From Advenella kashmirensis W13003 (GTDB taxonomy: Bacteria > Pseudomonadota > Gammaproteobacteria > Burkholderiales > Burkholderiaceae_B), in NCBI RefSeq assembly GCF_000506985.1, contig NZ_KI650982.1:248001-312000 (forward strand): a DNA stretch of 64,000 bases. The letters are read 5' to 3'. Below, in pieces: positions 8,341-18,300 of the stretch (the stretch's first letter is position 1; each line of letters begins with the position of its first letter). Position numbers and translations under genes: made by a program. Below the pieces are notes generated by a model. The model had not been told where the DNA came from and did no database searches. It worked only from the letters and a program-made list of their open reading frames with translations.

Positions 8341-9345
8341 TCAGTCGACTTTGGCGCCTGACTTTTGTACTACGTCGGTCCACACCGGCGCTTCCTTGCC
8401 AATGAAGTCGGCAAACGCACTGGCTGAACCCGCTACATCAGATGAAGCCATCTGCTCAAGCGCCCGGGTCATCTGCGGGGTTTTCAGCGCGACATTGACT
8501 GCTTTATTGAGTTTTTCGACCAACTCGGGCGGGGTTCCTGCAGGCGCGAAAACCCCGTACCAGTTTTCAATCACGAAGTCCTTGAAGCCCGATTCGGCCA
8601 TCGTGGGAACGTCGGGAAGTATTTTTGTGCGTGCGGCGCTTGTCGTTGCCAATGCCTTGACCGACCCTGCTTTCACATGTGGCAACAACACGGCGGTTGT
8701 TTCAAATGCAATAGGCACATGCCCCGCAATTACGTCATTCATCGCCGGACCCTGACCCCGATACGGCACATGTAACATATTGACCGCTTTCATTTGTTTG
8801 AACATTTCGCCTGCCAGGTGCTGCGGACTACCACTGCCGCCCGACGCAAAGCTGTATTGGTCAGGTTTTTTCTTCAAAGCGTCGACCAGTTCCTGCGCGC
8901 TACTGACTTGTATTTTCCCGGGATTCACATAGAGTACCAGCGGTACTGCAGCCACTTCGCCGATCGGGGTCAGGCTCTTAAGCGGATCCAAATGAAGCTT
9001 GTACAGGTTCCGGTTAATTACAACGCCGGTATTATTGCCCAGCAATAGTGTACAACCGTCAGGCTTGGCCCGACCGACAAACTCCGTGCCGATGTTGCTG
9101 CTGGCGCCGGCCTTGTTATCCACGATCACCGTTTTGCCCAGTTCCTTTTGCATTCCCGGCGCCAGAAGCCGTGCCAGAATGTCGGTCGTCCCCCCGGGTG
9201 GATAGGGGGAAATAATTGTGATATTGCTGCACGCCAAATCGGCAGCAACGGCGACCGGCGCAGATGCCGTGAACGCCGTCCCGACAGCGAGCGCCGTGCC
9301 AAGCCATCTTTTGAGTCGATACTGGGTATTTATTTTTTTATTCAT
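8341..9345 (-). CDS. Bug/TctC-family periplasmic receptor between two RraA-like genes
   Basis: A 334-residue receptor with a long Sec signal (KRWLGTALAVGTAFTASAP, cleavage near AVAA/D), the Bug signature (ITIISPYPPGGTTDILARLLAPGM), a SGGSGSPQHLAG loop and MLHVPYRGQGPAMNDVIAGH. AGGAG precedes ATG 9345. Cysteines in DLACSN and PDGCTL could pair in the periplasm, a feature not general in this family. It lies 18 bases after one RraA-like gene and 39 before another, so all three are probably co-transcribed and controlled by the divergent GntR. The ligand is probably an aldol-type oxo-acid or its precursor (inference). Confidence 0.9.
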   Translation of the reverse strand: MNKKINTQYRLKRWLGTALAVGTAFTASAPVAVAADLACSNITIISPYPPGGTTDILARLLAPGMQKELGKTVIVDNKAGASSNIGTEFVGRAKPDGCTLLLGNNTGVVINRNLYKLHLDPLKSLTPIGEVAAVPLVLYVNPGKIQVSSAQELVDALKKKPDQYSFASGGSGSPQHLAGEMFKQMKAVNMLHVPYRGQGPAMNDVIAGHVPIAFETTAVLLPHVKAGSVKALATTSAARTKILPDVPTMAESGFKDFVIENWYGVFAPAGTPPELVEKLNKAVNVALKTPQMTRALEQMASSDVAGSASAFADFIGKEAPVWTDVVQKSGAKVD

Positions 9346-9363
9346 GTCTGGTCTCCTTATTGT

Positions 9364-10026
9364 TCAATTTTGTTGGCTGCGCTGTAACTGGTGGTAGCCC
9401 TGCTGTTCGCGCGCCTGTTTCAATGTCATCCCTGATTTGACGCTTTCTACAATTGACCGTTCCGCCTGATGAATATCCAGGGCTTTCTCCAGGACTTTTA
9501 CAATCCATCCTTCGGGCACTACGACAATGCCATCCTGGTCCGCGCACACGAGGTCGCCGGAATTGACACGTACGTCCCCGAGCGACACACTTTCATTAAT
9601 GGCTTCTACCTGTACCCTGTCTTTGCCGGTTCGCATGAACGTGCCGCGACTAAAGATGGGGTAGCCACACTGCACCGCCTCCTCTACATCCCGGCAAACG
9701 CCGTGAATCACGGTGCCGGAAATGCCGCGTGACCGGGCGATCTGACTGAGTATGCCGCCCCAAACCGTGCAATCGGTCCGGCCGCCGTTGTCCAGCACAA
9801 TGACCTGTCCGGATTGGACATCATCAATAAAATCACCCACTGTACCCGGCTTTGCCTTGTCCAGCGGCGCAAAGCGTACTGTGTACGCGGTACCCATGAA
9901 CCGATAGGCGTGTGTCACCCCGACAAGTCCGTGTGCGCTACCGGGCAATCCGAAAAAATCCAGTGCGTCTGAAATTTCTGCATTGGCCAGCGCCTGATAT
10001 TTGGTTTTCTGCCAGATTTCCTGCAT
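9364..10026 (-). CDS. RraA/HMG-aldolase family protein (second paralogue)
   Basis: A 220-residue RraA-fold protein, only distantly similar by eye to the paralogue at 7681-8301. It keeps the GTAYTVRFAPLD core, GQVIVLDNGGRTDCTVWGG, the Arg-Asp pair (VIHGVCRDVEEAV), YPIFSRGTF and NSGDLVCADQDGIVVVP, so a divalent-metal aldolase or decarboxylase role fits. ATG 10026 has GGAG about 11 bases upstream, a longish spacing. First gene of the operon, divergent from a GntR regulator. Two different copies in one operon could form a mixed oligomer or handle successive intermediates; neither is shown by the sequence. Confidence 0.83.
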   Translation of the reverse strand: MQEIWQKTKYQALANAEISDALDFFGLPGSAHGLVGVTHAYRFMGTAYTVRFAPLDKAKPGTVGDFIDDVQSGQVIVLDNGGRTDCTVWGGILSQIARSRGISGTVIHGVCRDVEEAVQCGYPIFSRGTFMRTGKDRVQVEAINESVSLGDVRVNSGDLVCADQDGIVVVPEGWIVKVLEKALDIHQAERSIVESVKSGMTLKQAREQQGYHQLQRSQQN

Positions 10027-10097
10027 TAGTTGACTCGCTCCTGTTTTAAATTAATTGTCCAGAAATATAACACATATTGTCTGTTATTTTTATATAA

Positions 10098-10110
10098 ATT
10101 GTCTGACAAT
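10098..10110. promoter_or_regulatory. Perfect GntR-type palindrome in the RraA/GntR gap
   Basis: ATTGTC-T-GACAAT is a perfect inverted repeat. Two more ATTGTC half-sites lie at 10054-10059 and 10076-10081. The array sits between the divergent aldolase-like operon and the GntR gene, so autoregulation plus operon repression is likely. Confidence 0.6.
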
Positions 10111-10182
10111 ATAAATCATGAAGCAAATGCCATATCGGTTATACTTCTGCGTCTAGATACACTCACACACCCGCATTTGCAC

Positions 10183-10833
10183 ATGACATCGAAACGTTTA
10201 GCGATCGCCAGGACGATAAAGCAGCAGATCATGGAAGGCCGCTGGGCGCCCGGAACCCGCCTCACAGAACGGGCCCTATGTGATTTCACAGGCGCCAGCC
10301 GATCTTCGGTCAGGGAAGCGATTCAGTTGCTGCAGCAGGAAGGCTTTATAGAAATACGGCCGAACCAGGGCGTACGCGTTGCCACGCTGGATGCCCGCGA
10401 AGCAGCAGATATCTATCAGGTCAGGTCGGTGCTTGAAGGCCTGGCAGCCCGCAATTTCATCAATATGGCAACTGCAATCCAGCGCGACGCGCTGAACCAG
10501 GCATTGCAGGATCTGGAGCAGGCCATTGAAAAAGAAAATATCGCTGCCCAATTAACATCCATCGAAGATTTTTATAATGCCTTGCTCGATGGTTGCTACA
10601 ACAGCGTACTTAAAAGCAGTCTTGAGGAACTTCACGGCAAAATATCACGCCTGCGGGCAACCTCAATACTGAGCCAGGGTCGCATTCGCAATACGCTCAA
10701 GGAAATGCGCCGTATTGGCCAGGCCATAGACGCAAACAATGAAGCCGAAGCCTGGCAGGCTTGCGTTGACCATATGCGGCATACCTCTGCTGTGGCCATC
10801 CGCATGATCGATCATCTGAAAGAGCAGCGTTGA
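10183..10833 (+). CDS. GntR-family (FCD) transcriptional regulator of the RraA-Bug operon
   Basis: A 216-residue regulator. The winged helix spans about residues 3-70 (AIARTIKQQIMEGRWAPGTRL, LCDFTGASRSSVREAIQLL, then RPNQGVRVATL), followed by the helical FCD domain. The start is taken at ATG 10183 because it is the first in-frame ATG; the frame extends to 10030 only through non-ATG codons that would cross the operator array. It faces away from the RraA-Bug-RraA operon across a gap with a perfect ATTGTC-N-GACAAT palindrome. The effector is probably the operon's substrate or an intermediate; unknown. Confidence 0.86.
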   Translation: MTSKRLAIARTIKQQIMEGRWAPGTRLTERALCDFTGASRSSVREAIQLLQQEGFIEIRPNQGVRVATLDAREAADIYQVRSVLEGLAARNFINMATAIQRDALNQALQDLEQAIEKENIAAQLTSIEDFYNALLDGCYNSVLKSSLEELHGKISRLRATSILSQGRIRNTLKEMRRIGQAIDANNEAEAWQACVDHMRHTSAVAIRMIDHLKEQR

Positions 10834-10893
10834 GCTGCTCGCAAAACAGATCGGGATAAAACCATTCTGGCATCGCCTTCACCCGCCCCGCTC

Positions 10894-12111
10894 TCACTTG
10901 CTGGCCGCGGGCACCATTGGGCAAGTGCTTTGAGACAGCGGCATGGTCGTCTGCTCGGGCGGGATTTTCTGTACGATGGTGAAGTAATCCCACGGATATT
11001 TTGATTCGGCAGGCGACTTGACGCGCGCCAGATACATGTCACGCAGTACGCGACCGTCTTCCCTTATTTTTGCACCATGCGTGAAAACGTCGTTTATGGG
11101 CAATGTGCGCATCGCCGCAGCGACCTGATCAGCATCATCGGAGCCAGCCGCTTTAATAGCCTTCAGATAATGCAGTACCGAACCATATACACCCGCCTGA
11201 AGCATGGACGGCATTTTGCCGGTCTGCTGCATGAATTTGTTAGACCACTCGCGTGTTTTATCGTCCATATCCCAATAGGATGCCGTCGTCAGATAGGTAC
11301 CCTGAGCCACGTCCAGACCCAGGCTGTGCACGTCATCGATCATCAGAATCATGGCGGCAAGCGACTGCCCGCTTTGGGTGATGCCGAATTCACCCGCCTG
11401 TTTGATGGCGGTAATCGTATCGTTTCCGGCATTGGCAATGCCCACCACCTGGGCGCCGGAAGTCTGTGCCTGTAATAAAAAAGACGCAAAATCAGACAGA
11501 TTCAGCGGGTGGCGTACCGTGCCCAGGATTTTGCCCCCGCCAGCCGTCACTACCTGGGTGGTATCCTTGGCCAGTTGCGCACCGAACGCATAATCGGATG
11601 CAATGATGAACCAGTCCTTGCCGCCATTTTGCACAACAGCCGAGGCAGTGCCGTGTGCGAGCGCATAAGTATCGTAGGTCCAGTGAAATCCGTAAGGCGA
11701 GCATTGATCATTTGTCAGCGCTGTCGTTCCGGCCCCCGAAAACATGACGATTTTTTTGCTTTGTTTGGCGATACGCTGCACGGCAAGTGCAATTGACGAG
11801 TTGGGTATATCCACGATGGCGTCAACCTTGCCCGTGTCATACCACTGGCGGGCGATAGATGCGCCCAGATCGGTCTTATGCTGATGGTCTGCCGAGACAA
11901 TCTCGATCGGCTTGCCCAGCACAGTCTGGCCAAACTCCTGCACCGCCATTTGCGCGGCGACGACCGATCCCTTGCCCGTCACATCGGCGGTGACCCCGGC
12001 CATATCGGTCAGAACACCGATTTTGACAATATCATCGGACACTTGCGCCTGCGCGCTCATACACAGCATCATGCTGCCTGCCAACGCAAGCTGCTTCATT
12101 TTCTTTCCCAT
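10894..12111 (-). CDS. Branched-chain amino-acid-type (LivJ family) ABC transporter substrate-binding protein, orphan
   Basis: A type I periplasmic binding protein of 405 residues with a Sec signal (MKQLALAGSMMLCMSAQA) and family features IVKIGVLTDMAGVTADVTG and MAVQEFG near the N-terminus, then VDAIVDIPNSSIALAVQ. Members bind amino acids, amides or aromatic acids and feed LivHMGF-type permeases. No permease or ATPase genes are nearby, so it either works with a distant transporter or serves as a sensor. It follows an alpha/beta hydrolase gene by 74 bases on the same strand, which suggests uptake of the hydrolase's substrate or product. Specificity cannot be read from sequence. Confidence 0.87.
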   Translation of the reverse strand: MGKKMKQLALAGSMMLCMSAQAQVSDDIVKIGVLTDMAGVTADVTGKGSVVAAQMAVQEFGQTVLGKPIEIVSADHQHKTDLGASIARQWYDTGKVDAIVDIPNSSIALAVQRIAKQSKKIVMFSGAGTTALTNDQCSPYGFHWTYDTYALAHGTASAVVQNGGKDWFIIASDYAFGAQLAKDTTQVVTAGGGKILGTVRHPLNLSDFASFLLQAQTSGAQVVGIANAGNDTITAIKQAGEFGITQSGQSLAAMILMIDDVHSLGLDVAQGTYLTTASYWDMDDKTREWSNKFMQQTGKMPSMLQAGVYGSVLHYLKAIKAAGSDDADQVAAAMRTLPINDVFTHGAKIREDGRVLRDMYLARVKSPAESKYPWDYFTIVQKIPPEQTTMPLSQSTCPMVPAASK

Positions 12112-12185
12112 TTTCCGTCTCCAGAAAGATGGCTGGCATCCGGTGCGATCGCCCGGGATCTGCCTATGCCAACTGTTATTGTGAT

Positions 12186-13133
12186 TTACAACTTCTTTGT
12201 GTCCAGCCAGCCTGCAATCAACGCCGCGATATCGTCGCTGTTGTCTTCAAGCATGAACATATGTCCATTTCCAGGCATCCCCGCGTCGGCCAGCCACAGA
12301 TGATCGGCATTCAGATAGTCCGCCAGTTTTCCGTCCACGTGCCTGGGGTGACGCGGATCGCTATCGCCAGTGACAATCAGGATCGGCCGATCAGCAACAC
12401 GGGCCGGGTCATTCACAGCAAGCCCCCTGCCCCCTATATTGAAGCGTTCATTCAGTATTCTGGCGCTCTCGGCGACAATGGATTTACAGTAGGCGTCCAT
12501 TCCGCATTGAGGAAAACGCGCAGCATTGGCCCAGAAATTTTTGATAAATGGCTCGTCTACATATACCGGGGCATCTTCTGGCGAATAGACCGGACAACCG
12601 GCAGACTCATCGTTTCGCAGCGCCTCGATGGCAGCCCGGTCGTCAGGCAATGGTTTCTGGATATTGGCCGGTGGCCCCGGCGCCAGGCCCACGACAGCCA
12701 CCACGCTTTCCGGGCATTGCTCGCACAGCGCCCAGGCAATGGGCCCGCCTGCCGAATGCGCCATCACAATGGCTGGGCCGATGGATTCGAGCAGTACTGC
12801 AATGGCATCTGCAATGTCCGTTGCCGATAATGTATGAAATGAGGCCGAGGCGGGCGAACGCCCGTGGCCAGGCCAATCCACCACAAAAACAGCATGCCCG
12901 CGCTGCGCAAAATAGAAGGCCCAACCCGGCCTGCCATCAGGTGTGGCAATGTAACCCGAGCCGGTGTGAAATGCCCCATGCAACATGACAATCGGCATAC
13001 GCCCACCAATCGCGTTCGTCGGTTCAATATAATCAACGTACACCGGATGTGTTCGGGTGCCCGAATAAAAGCATCTGGGTAAGGTGGCAACAACAGGCGG
13101 TAAGTTGTCAGACACGGCGTTCGGTTTGTTCAT
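12186..13133 (-). CDS. Alpha/beta-fold hydrolase
   Basis: A 315-residue hydrolase without a signal peptide, so cytoplasmic. The oxyanion motif MLHGAFHTGSGY, the strand-turn VVDWPGHGRS, and the nucleophile elbow VMAHSAGGPIAW (serine at about residue 125) are clear. The catalytic acid is probably in VTGDSDPRHP and the histidine in GMPGNGHMFM near the end. The elbow begins with Ala rather than Gly (A-H-S-A-G), seen in many esterase-like members. GGAGGAG precedes ATG 13133. Probably co-transcribed with the LivJ-type receptor and repressed by the divergent MarR protein. The bond cleaved (ester, lactone, C-C) is unknown. Confidence 0.85.
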   Translation of the reverse strand: MNKPNAVSDNLPPVVATLPRCFYSGTRTHPVYVDYIEPTNAIGGRMPIVMLHGAFHTGSGYIATPDGRPGWAFYFAQRGHAVFVVDWPGHGRSPASASFHTLSATDIADAIAVLLESIGPAIVMAHSAGGPIAWALCEQCPESVVAVVGLAPGPPANIQKPLPDDRAAIEALRNDESAGCPVYSPEDAPVYVDEPFIKNFWANAARFPQCGMDAYCKSIVAESARILNERFNIGGRGLAVNDPARVADRPILIVTGDSDPRHPRHVDGKLADYLNADHLWLADAGMPGNGHMFMLEDNSDDIAALIAGWLDTKKL

Positions 13134-13185
13134 TTCTCCTCCGGGCGCTGATTTTTCAGGATTATTTTCCGATCAGTGTAATGGC

Positions 13186-13209
13186 AATTAGTACCATATG
13201 CAACCAATT
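13186..13209. promoter_or_regulatory. 24-bp imperfect palindrome, candidate MarR operator
   Basis: AATTAGTACCATATG followed by CAACCAATT is an inverted repeat centred on CATATG with 18 of 24 positions symmetric. It lies between the divergent hydrolase and MarR genes, a usual MarR arrangement. Confidence 0.5.
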
Positions 13210-13295
13210 TCCAAAATATCAAAAATGACTGCGACGACGAACCAAGACCCGGTCTGGTTATAATGGCGCGACCTGACTACTTTAAACGAGAGACA

Positions 13296-13811
13296 ATGGG
13301 GCAGAATCTGAGCGATATTCTTGATGGCGTGGCGATCCCCATGGCCTATAAACTCGGCTACATGATCAATAGCTACCGCGAGCCGTCGTTCCGGGCAATT
13401 GAAGCCGAATACGGACTCACCCGGCCGGAAATTCTGTCGCTGATTTTTCTTTACTACCGGGATGGCATTTCTGCAGCAGACATTTGTGATTTTTCAGGAC
13501 ATTTGAAAACCAATATCAGTCGGGCTGTGACAGCGCTGGAAAAAAAGAAACTGATTTCCCGCCAGCCACACCCGGAAGACCAGCGTCGCCAGTTGTTGTA
13601 TATCACCGAAGCAGGTCGCACACTGCATGACCGGTTTATGCCTGGGCTTGTGCTGCGCGAGCAGGACATGATTGCCTGCCTGTCTCAGGCTGAATACCGT
13701 CAACTGGAAAAGCTATTGCGTAAATTGTGCAACCATGCCCCGCAATGGAACACACGCCCGTTGGCAAACGACGCCACCGACGCGTCCCGCCTTCCAAAAC
13801 AACCTGAATGA
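13296..13811 (+). CDS. MarR-family transcriptional regulator
   Basis: A 171-residue winged-helix repressor of the MarR type: helical dimerization segment, then the recognition region (SAADICDFSGHLKTNISRAVTALEKKKLI), then the wing (HPEDQRRQLLYITEAGRTL). I place the start at ATG 13296 (GAGAGACA upstream) and not at 13263, because TATAAT at 13259-13264 looks like the promoter -10 box and would overlap an earlier start. It is divergent from the hydrolase-receptor operon and most likely represses it until a small aromatic or similar ligand is present (family knowledge; ligand unknown). Confidence 0.85.
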   Translation: MGQNLSDILDGVAIPMAYKLGYMINSYREPSFRAIEAEYGLTRPEILSLIFLYYRDGISAADICDFSGHLKTNISRAVTALEKKKLISRQPHPEDQRRQLLYITEAGRTLHDRFMPGLVLREQDMIACLSQAEYRQLEKLLRKLCNHAPQWNTRPLANDATDASRLPKQPE

Positions 13812-13868
13812 CTGTACCGATTTGCACCGGTGCTCTTTCCAGCGACGCAAGTATCACACCTGAAATAC

Positions 13869-13904
13869 AAAAAGCCCGCACGAGACTAACCGTGCGAGCT
13901 TTTG
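13869..13904. terminator. Bidirectional intrinsic terminator between MarR gene and icd
   Basis: AAAAAGCCCGCACG pairs with CGTGCGAGCTTTT across an 8-base loop with one mismatch, with an A-run on one side and a T-run on the other. It suits both convergent genes. Confidence 0.8.
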
Positions 13905-13930
13905 CGTTGACGTCAGTAACGTCAATGGTA

Positions 13931-15187
13931 TTACATGTTTTCGATCATGACCTGACCGAAACCAGAGCAGCTCACTTGCGTGGCGCCTTCAAGCAGACGG
14001 GCAAAGTCATAAGTGACTTTCTTGGACAGAATGGATTTTTCCATTGAAGAGATGATCAGGTCAGCCGCTTTAGTCCAGCCCATGTGACGCAGCATCATTT
14101 CAGCAGACAGGATTTCCGAACCTGGGTTCACATAGTCTTTGCCGGCATATTTAGGTGCTGTACCGTGTGTGGCTTCGAACATGGCAACGGAGTCGGACAA
14201 GTTGGCGCCCGGGGCAATACCGATACCACCGACCTGGGCGGCCAGCGCGTCAGATACATAGTCACCGTTCAGGTTCAGTGTCGCAATGACGGAGTACTCT
14301 GCAGGGCGCAACAGGATTTGCTGCAGGAACGCATCAGCAATGGAATCCTTGATGATGATATCCTTGCCGGTTTTGGGGTTCTTGATTTTGCTCCATGGTC
14401 CGCCGTCGATCAGCTCGGCGCCGAATTCTTTCTGTGCCAGTTCATAGGCCCAGTCACGGAATCCACCTTCGGTGAATTTCATGATGTTGCCTTTGTGAAC
14501 AATAGTCACGCTTGGCTTGTCATTGTCGATCGCGTACTGAATTGCCTTGCGAACCAGACGCTCTGTTCCTTCGCGAGAAACGGGTTTGACACCGATGCCG
14601 GACGTTTGCGGGAAACGGATTTTCTTGACGCCCAGTTCGTTTTGCAGGAATGCGATCAGCTTTTTGGCGTTTTCGGATTCTGCTTCAAATTCGATACCGG
14701 CATAAATATCTTCGGAGTTTTCACGGAAAATGACCATGTCGGTTTTTTCCGGCTCACGTACTGGTGAAGGCACACCTTTGAAATAGCGCACGGGGCGCAG
14801 GCAGACATACAGGTCCAGCTGCTGGCGCAGCGCCACGTTCAGAGAACGAATGCCACCGCCGACGGGCGTTGTCAAAGGACCTTTGATGGAAACAACGTAA
14901 TCCTTGACCGCTTCCAGGGTTTCTTCGGGCAGCCAGACGTCTGAACCGTACACCTTGGTGGATTTTTCACCGGCGTAAATTTCCATCCAGTGAATTTTTT
15001 TCTTTCCACCGTATGCTTTCTCAACAGCCGCATCGACTACCTTGAGCATGACAGGCGTGATATCGGCGCCTGTGCCGTCGCCCTCGATATAGGGAATGAT
15101 CGGCTGATCAGGTACATTCAGAGAAAAGTCGGCGTTGACCGTAATTTTTTCGCCCGATGAAGGGACTTTGATGTGCTGGTAAGACAT
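13931..15187 (-). CDS. icd: NADP-dependent isocitrate dehydrogenase
   Basis: TCA-cycle enzyme converting isocitrate to 2-oxoglutarate, cytoplasmic homodimer. The 418-residue length equals the E. coli-type enzyme. Recognizable parts are [13 protein letters not shown] at the N-terminus, the phosphorylatable-serine region ([24 protein letters not shown]), [29 protein letters not shown] and the [20 protein letters not shown] segment near the coenzyme pocket. ATG 15187 follows GGAGCCAGC; an upstream in-frame start at 15205 would add six residues without a better ribosome site. Monocistronic, ended by the hairpin at 13869-13904. Confidence 0.97.
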   Translation of the reverse strand: MSYQHIKVPSSGEKITVNADFSLNVPDQPIIPYIEGDGTGADITPVMLKVVDAAVEKAYGGKKKIHWMEIYAGEKSTKVYGSDVWLPEETLEAVKDYVVSIKGPLTTPVGGGIRSLNVALRQQLDLYVCLRPVRYFKGVPSPVREPEKTDMVIFRENSEDIYAGIEFEAESENAKKLIAFLQNELGVKKIRFPQTSGIGVKPVSREGTERLVRKAIQYAIDNDKPSVTIVHKGNIMKFTEGGFRDWAYELAQKEFGAELIDGGPWSKIKNPKTGKDIIIKDSIADAFLQQILLRPAEYSVIATLNLNGDYVSDALAAQVGGIGIAPGANLSDSVAMFEATHGTAPKYAGKDYVNPGSEILSAEMMLRHMGWTKAADLIISSMEKSILSKKVTYDFARLLEGATQVSCSGFGQVMIENM

Positions 15188-15348
15188 GCTGGCTCCGTAA
15201 CCCACAAGTAAAAAACATGAAGACGATCGTTGGATAAACGAGTCTTATATAAGACATACTAGTTTAACTGAAAAACCGCTGTCTTGCGGCGGGAAATCCC
15301 CGTCCCCTCACAAAATATGGTAAAGGAAGCCACCCCCTGGCCAGCCAC

Positions 15349-18300
15349 TCAGATCATGGCCTGAACCGGCACTGCCGGCTGCACATCTGTCACGGGGGCC
15401 GGGTCCATTTGCGCATCTGCGCGATGGCTTTGCCAGTTCTGCACGGGCGAACCGATCCAGCTGGTATTGGCGGCAATAGACTCACCTTTCATAACCGTAC
15501 TGAGCGGCCCGATCCGCGCGCCCTGCCCTATGCTGGCGTCGTACAGCACTGTACTGCGTGCCCGCAGGTTGACGCCCTGAGCGATCTGAACCTGTCCTAT
15601 CTTCATGATGCGATCCTCAAACAAGTGAGTCTGCGGACCGGACAGGCCATTGAGTTCTGCATGGTCGCCGATTTGCACGCAGTCAAATTCAGTGATGTCG
15701 GTGGTATCCAGGTAGACGCCCGTGCCGATCCGTACACCCAGCAGCCTCATCAAAAATGGCAAAAAGACGGTTCCGCGCAGGTAATTTAGAAAATTGGAGA
15801 CGGCCATGGACTCGTATACATTCGTCACCGCCTCGCTGATCCATACATACAGGGACCACATGGGCGCCGAACGCGGCCGGTAACGGCCAAGCAGCAACCA
15901 TTTGAGCAACACCACCAGCACGAACGATCCCACCCCATACAACAGGCCATCGCGAATCAGAGATGGCAGGGACTGCACCAGGGACACCATGGTTTCATAA
16001 CGCACGACATCGTACACAATCAGATAGCCCGAACAGATTGTGAAGGCCATTGGCAGCACAATGCGCAGGGATTCTACCAGCGCTCGCCCAGCCCGCCTTG
16101 CGGCTGTCGGACGAAAAGTGGACCGCTCGTCGAACTGCACCTGCATTTCCCGGGCAGGCAGGATAATGGGTGGCGAACCGAACCAGGTGTCGCCCGGCTT
16201 CATCTGAGCACTGTCCGGCGCGCGCGTCTGTACGCCGATCAGTACATTGGGCGCTACCACCGTGCCGTCGGGCACATACGCGCCATTGCCGATAAAACTG
16301 CGATGACCGATCATGGTATTGCGAATGGTCATCCAGCCGCCATCCACTTCATCATCGCCGAGCATAACCGCATCGGCAATGAAGGCATCGTCGCCCAGGG
16401 TCAGCATATTGGGTGCGGCACCCATAATCGTTGAAATTTCTGCATTTTTGCCGATACGCGCGCCCAGCAGCCGATACCAGGAGGAAGCGAACACCGTGGC
16501 GTAGACACCATGCAGGGTATGTAAACTGGCAGCCTGAATCTGGTTGATCAGCCACTTTCGATAATACAGACTGCTGTAGACCGAATAGCGCCCTGGCTGC
16601 ATTTTAGGCAATGCCAGCCAGCGCACCAGCGCAGACAACAAGGCCGTAAACAGAATCAGCACAAACGAAGCCGGCACGGCAATCACGAAATATTTCAGTC
16701 CCGATAGCAGAAAATTGCCATAGTCGAAATTCGGATCAACCAGATCAATAAAAATAAAAGTCGGAAACAGGGGCGTGAAAAACAGCAAGGCAATAAAAAG
16801 ACTGCCACAGCAAAAGAACAGCCATTCGAAGGCGATTCGCGCAGCGCCTGGACTCGGCCGCGGAGGCAGCTCGGAACGATACACTGTAGCAATGCGTCGC
16901 GATGGCGACCCTTCCCATACCTCGGCGCGGCCGATCTGTTGCCCGTCATAGAGCGAGGACAAACCGTTCAATCGGCCTTCCTGCGCAATCGTGGTATTGC
17001 CTTCCAGAACACAATAGGACCCCACGTAGGCGTCGCGACCAATAAACGTTGCACCCAGCACCAGTTCGCCGTTTTCAACCCTGGCGTTTTCAATGTGAAC
17101 GTCGGCGCCGATGCTGGCCCCGCTTTCAATAGTCAGCAAAGACGGCACACGCACCGTCATGGAACTGAGCATCACTTCGCTGCCGATGCGCGCTCCCATG
17201 CATCGCAGATAGGCGGCATAAATGCGCGTCCCCGCAATCAGGTAAAGTGGTGCCACATTACTCAGCCGATCCGACAGCCACCAGCGAAAAAACGTCCAGC
17301 CCCAAAGTGGATACCGGCCCGGCTTCATACCGGCAGTCAGCAGTTGCCTGCCAAGGATGGCCAGCACGAAACTGAGCAGATACACAAGAACAAAGACGAC
17401 AAACGACATCCCAATGGCATGCCAGGTATTGTCGTACATCTCGCCGGTCAGATTGTGATAGGTAAAAAACGGGGCTAGCCACTGCATGATCGATAGCGTA
17501 ATCAGGAACGGAACACAGGCGAACTGGGCAATACCGCAAGCCAGCCGGCGGCGCCAGGTATTGTTCGGCGAAGGGGTAAATGGCGTTTGTGATTGCCCGG
17601 CGTGCCGGGCATCCGACTGCTGCATACAACGGGCAATACCCTCTACAGTCCGGCTCTGATAGACATTCTGGACCGTCAGTCCCGCGTAATCCGGCAAGGC
17701 GCGAATGCGCGACACCAACCGGGCCGCAAGCAACGAGTGCCCGCCCATATCCGAGAAAAAATCAGCCTGCAAACGGATCGGCTGACCTGGAAATAGCGAA
17801 TGCAATACGCCAAACAGCGCCTGCTGCGCAGCCGTCCGCGGTTGATCGGATTCCTCAGACGGCGCGTCATGCAGGGTTTTTAACGGCATCTGCGCCAGCG
17901 CTTTGCGATCGATCTTGCCGGAAATAAGTCGCGGCACCTGATCCACGAACTCAAAATAAGTCGGGATCATGTAGTCAGGCAAACGGGTTCTGAGGATTTC
18001 GCGCAAGGCGCCCGGCGAAAGCAGTCGCTTGTCACCGCCCGGCTCGGCCACGACCCACGCCACCAGTTGATCCAGATCGCCGACCTGTCGAATCAGCACG
18101 GCGGCAGTTGCCACGCCGGTCTGCTCGGAAAGCGCCGCTTCGATTTCACCCAACTCAACCCGGAAGCCGCGGATTTTGACCTGATCGTCGGCTCGCCCCA
18201 GGCATTCAATACTGCCGCCCGGCAGGATACGTGCCAGATCGCCGGTGCGATAGAGGCGCTCGTTCCCCTCTTGTTCGGAAAAAGGATTGCGCATGAATTT

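Noticed and set aside
13263-13295. Upstream ATG start for the MarR gene
   Set aside because: It overlaps a TATAAT box at 13259-13264; ATG 13296 with GAGAG fits better.
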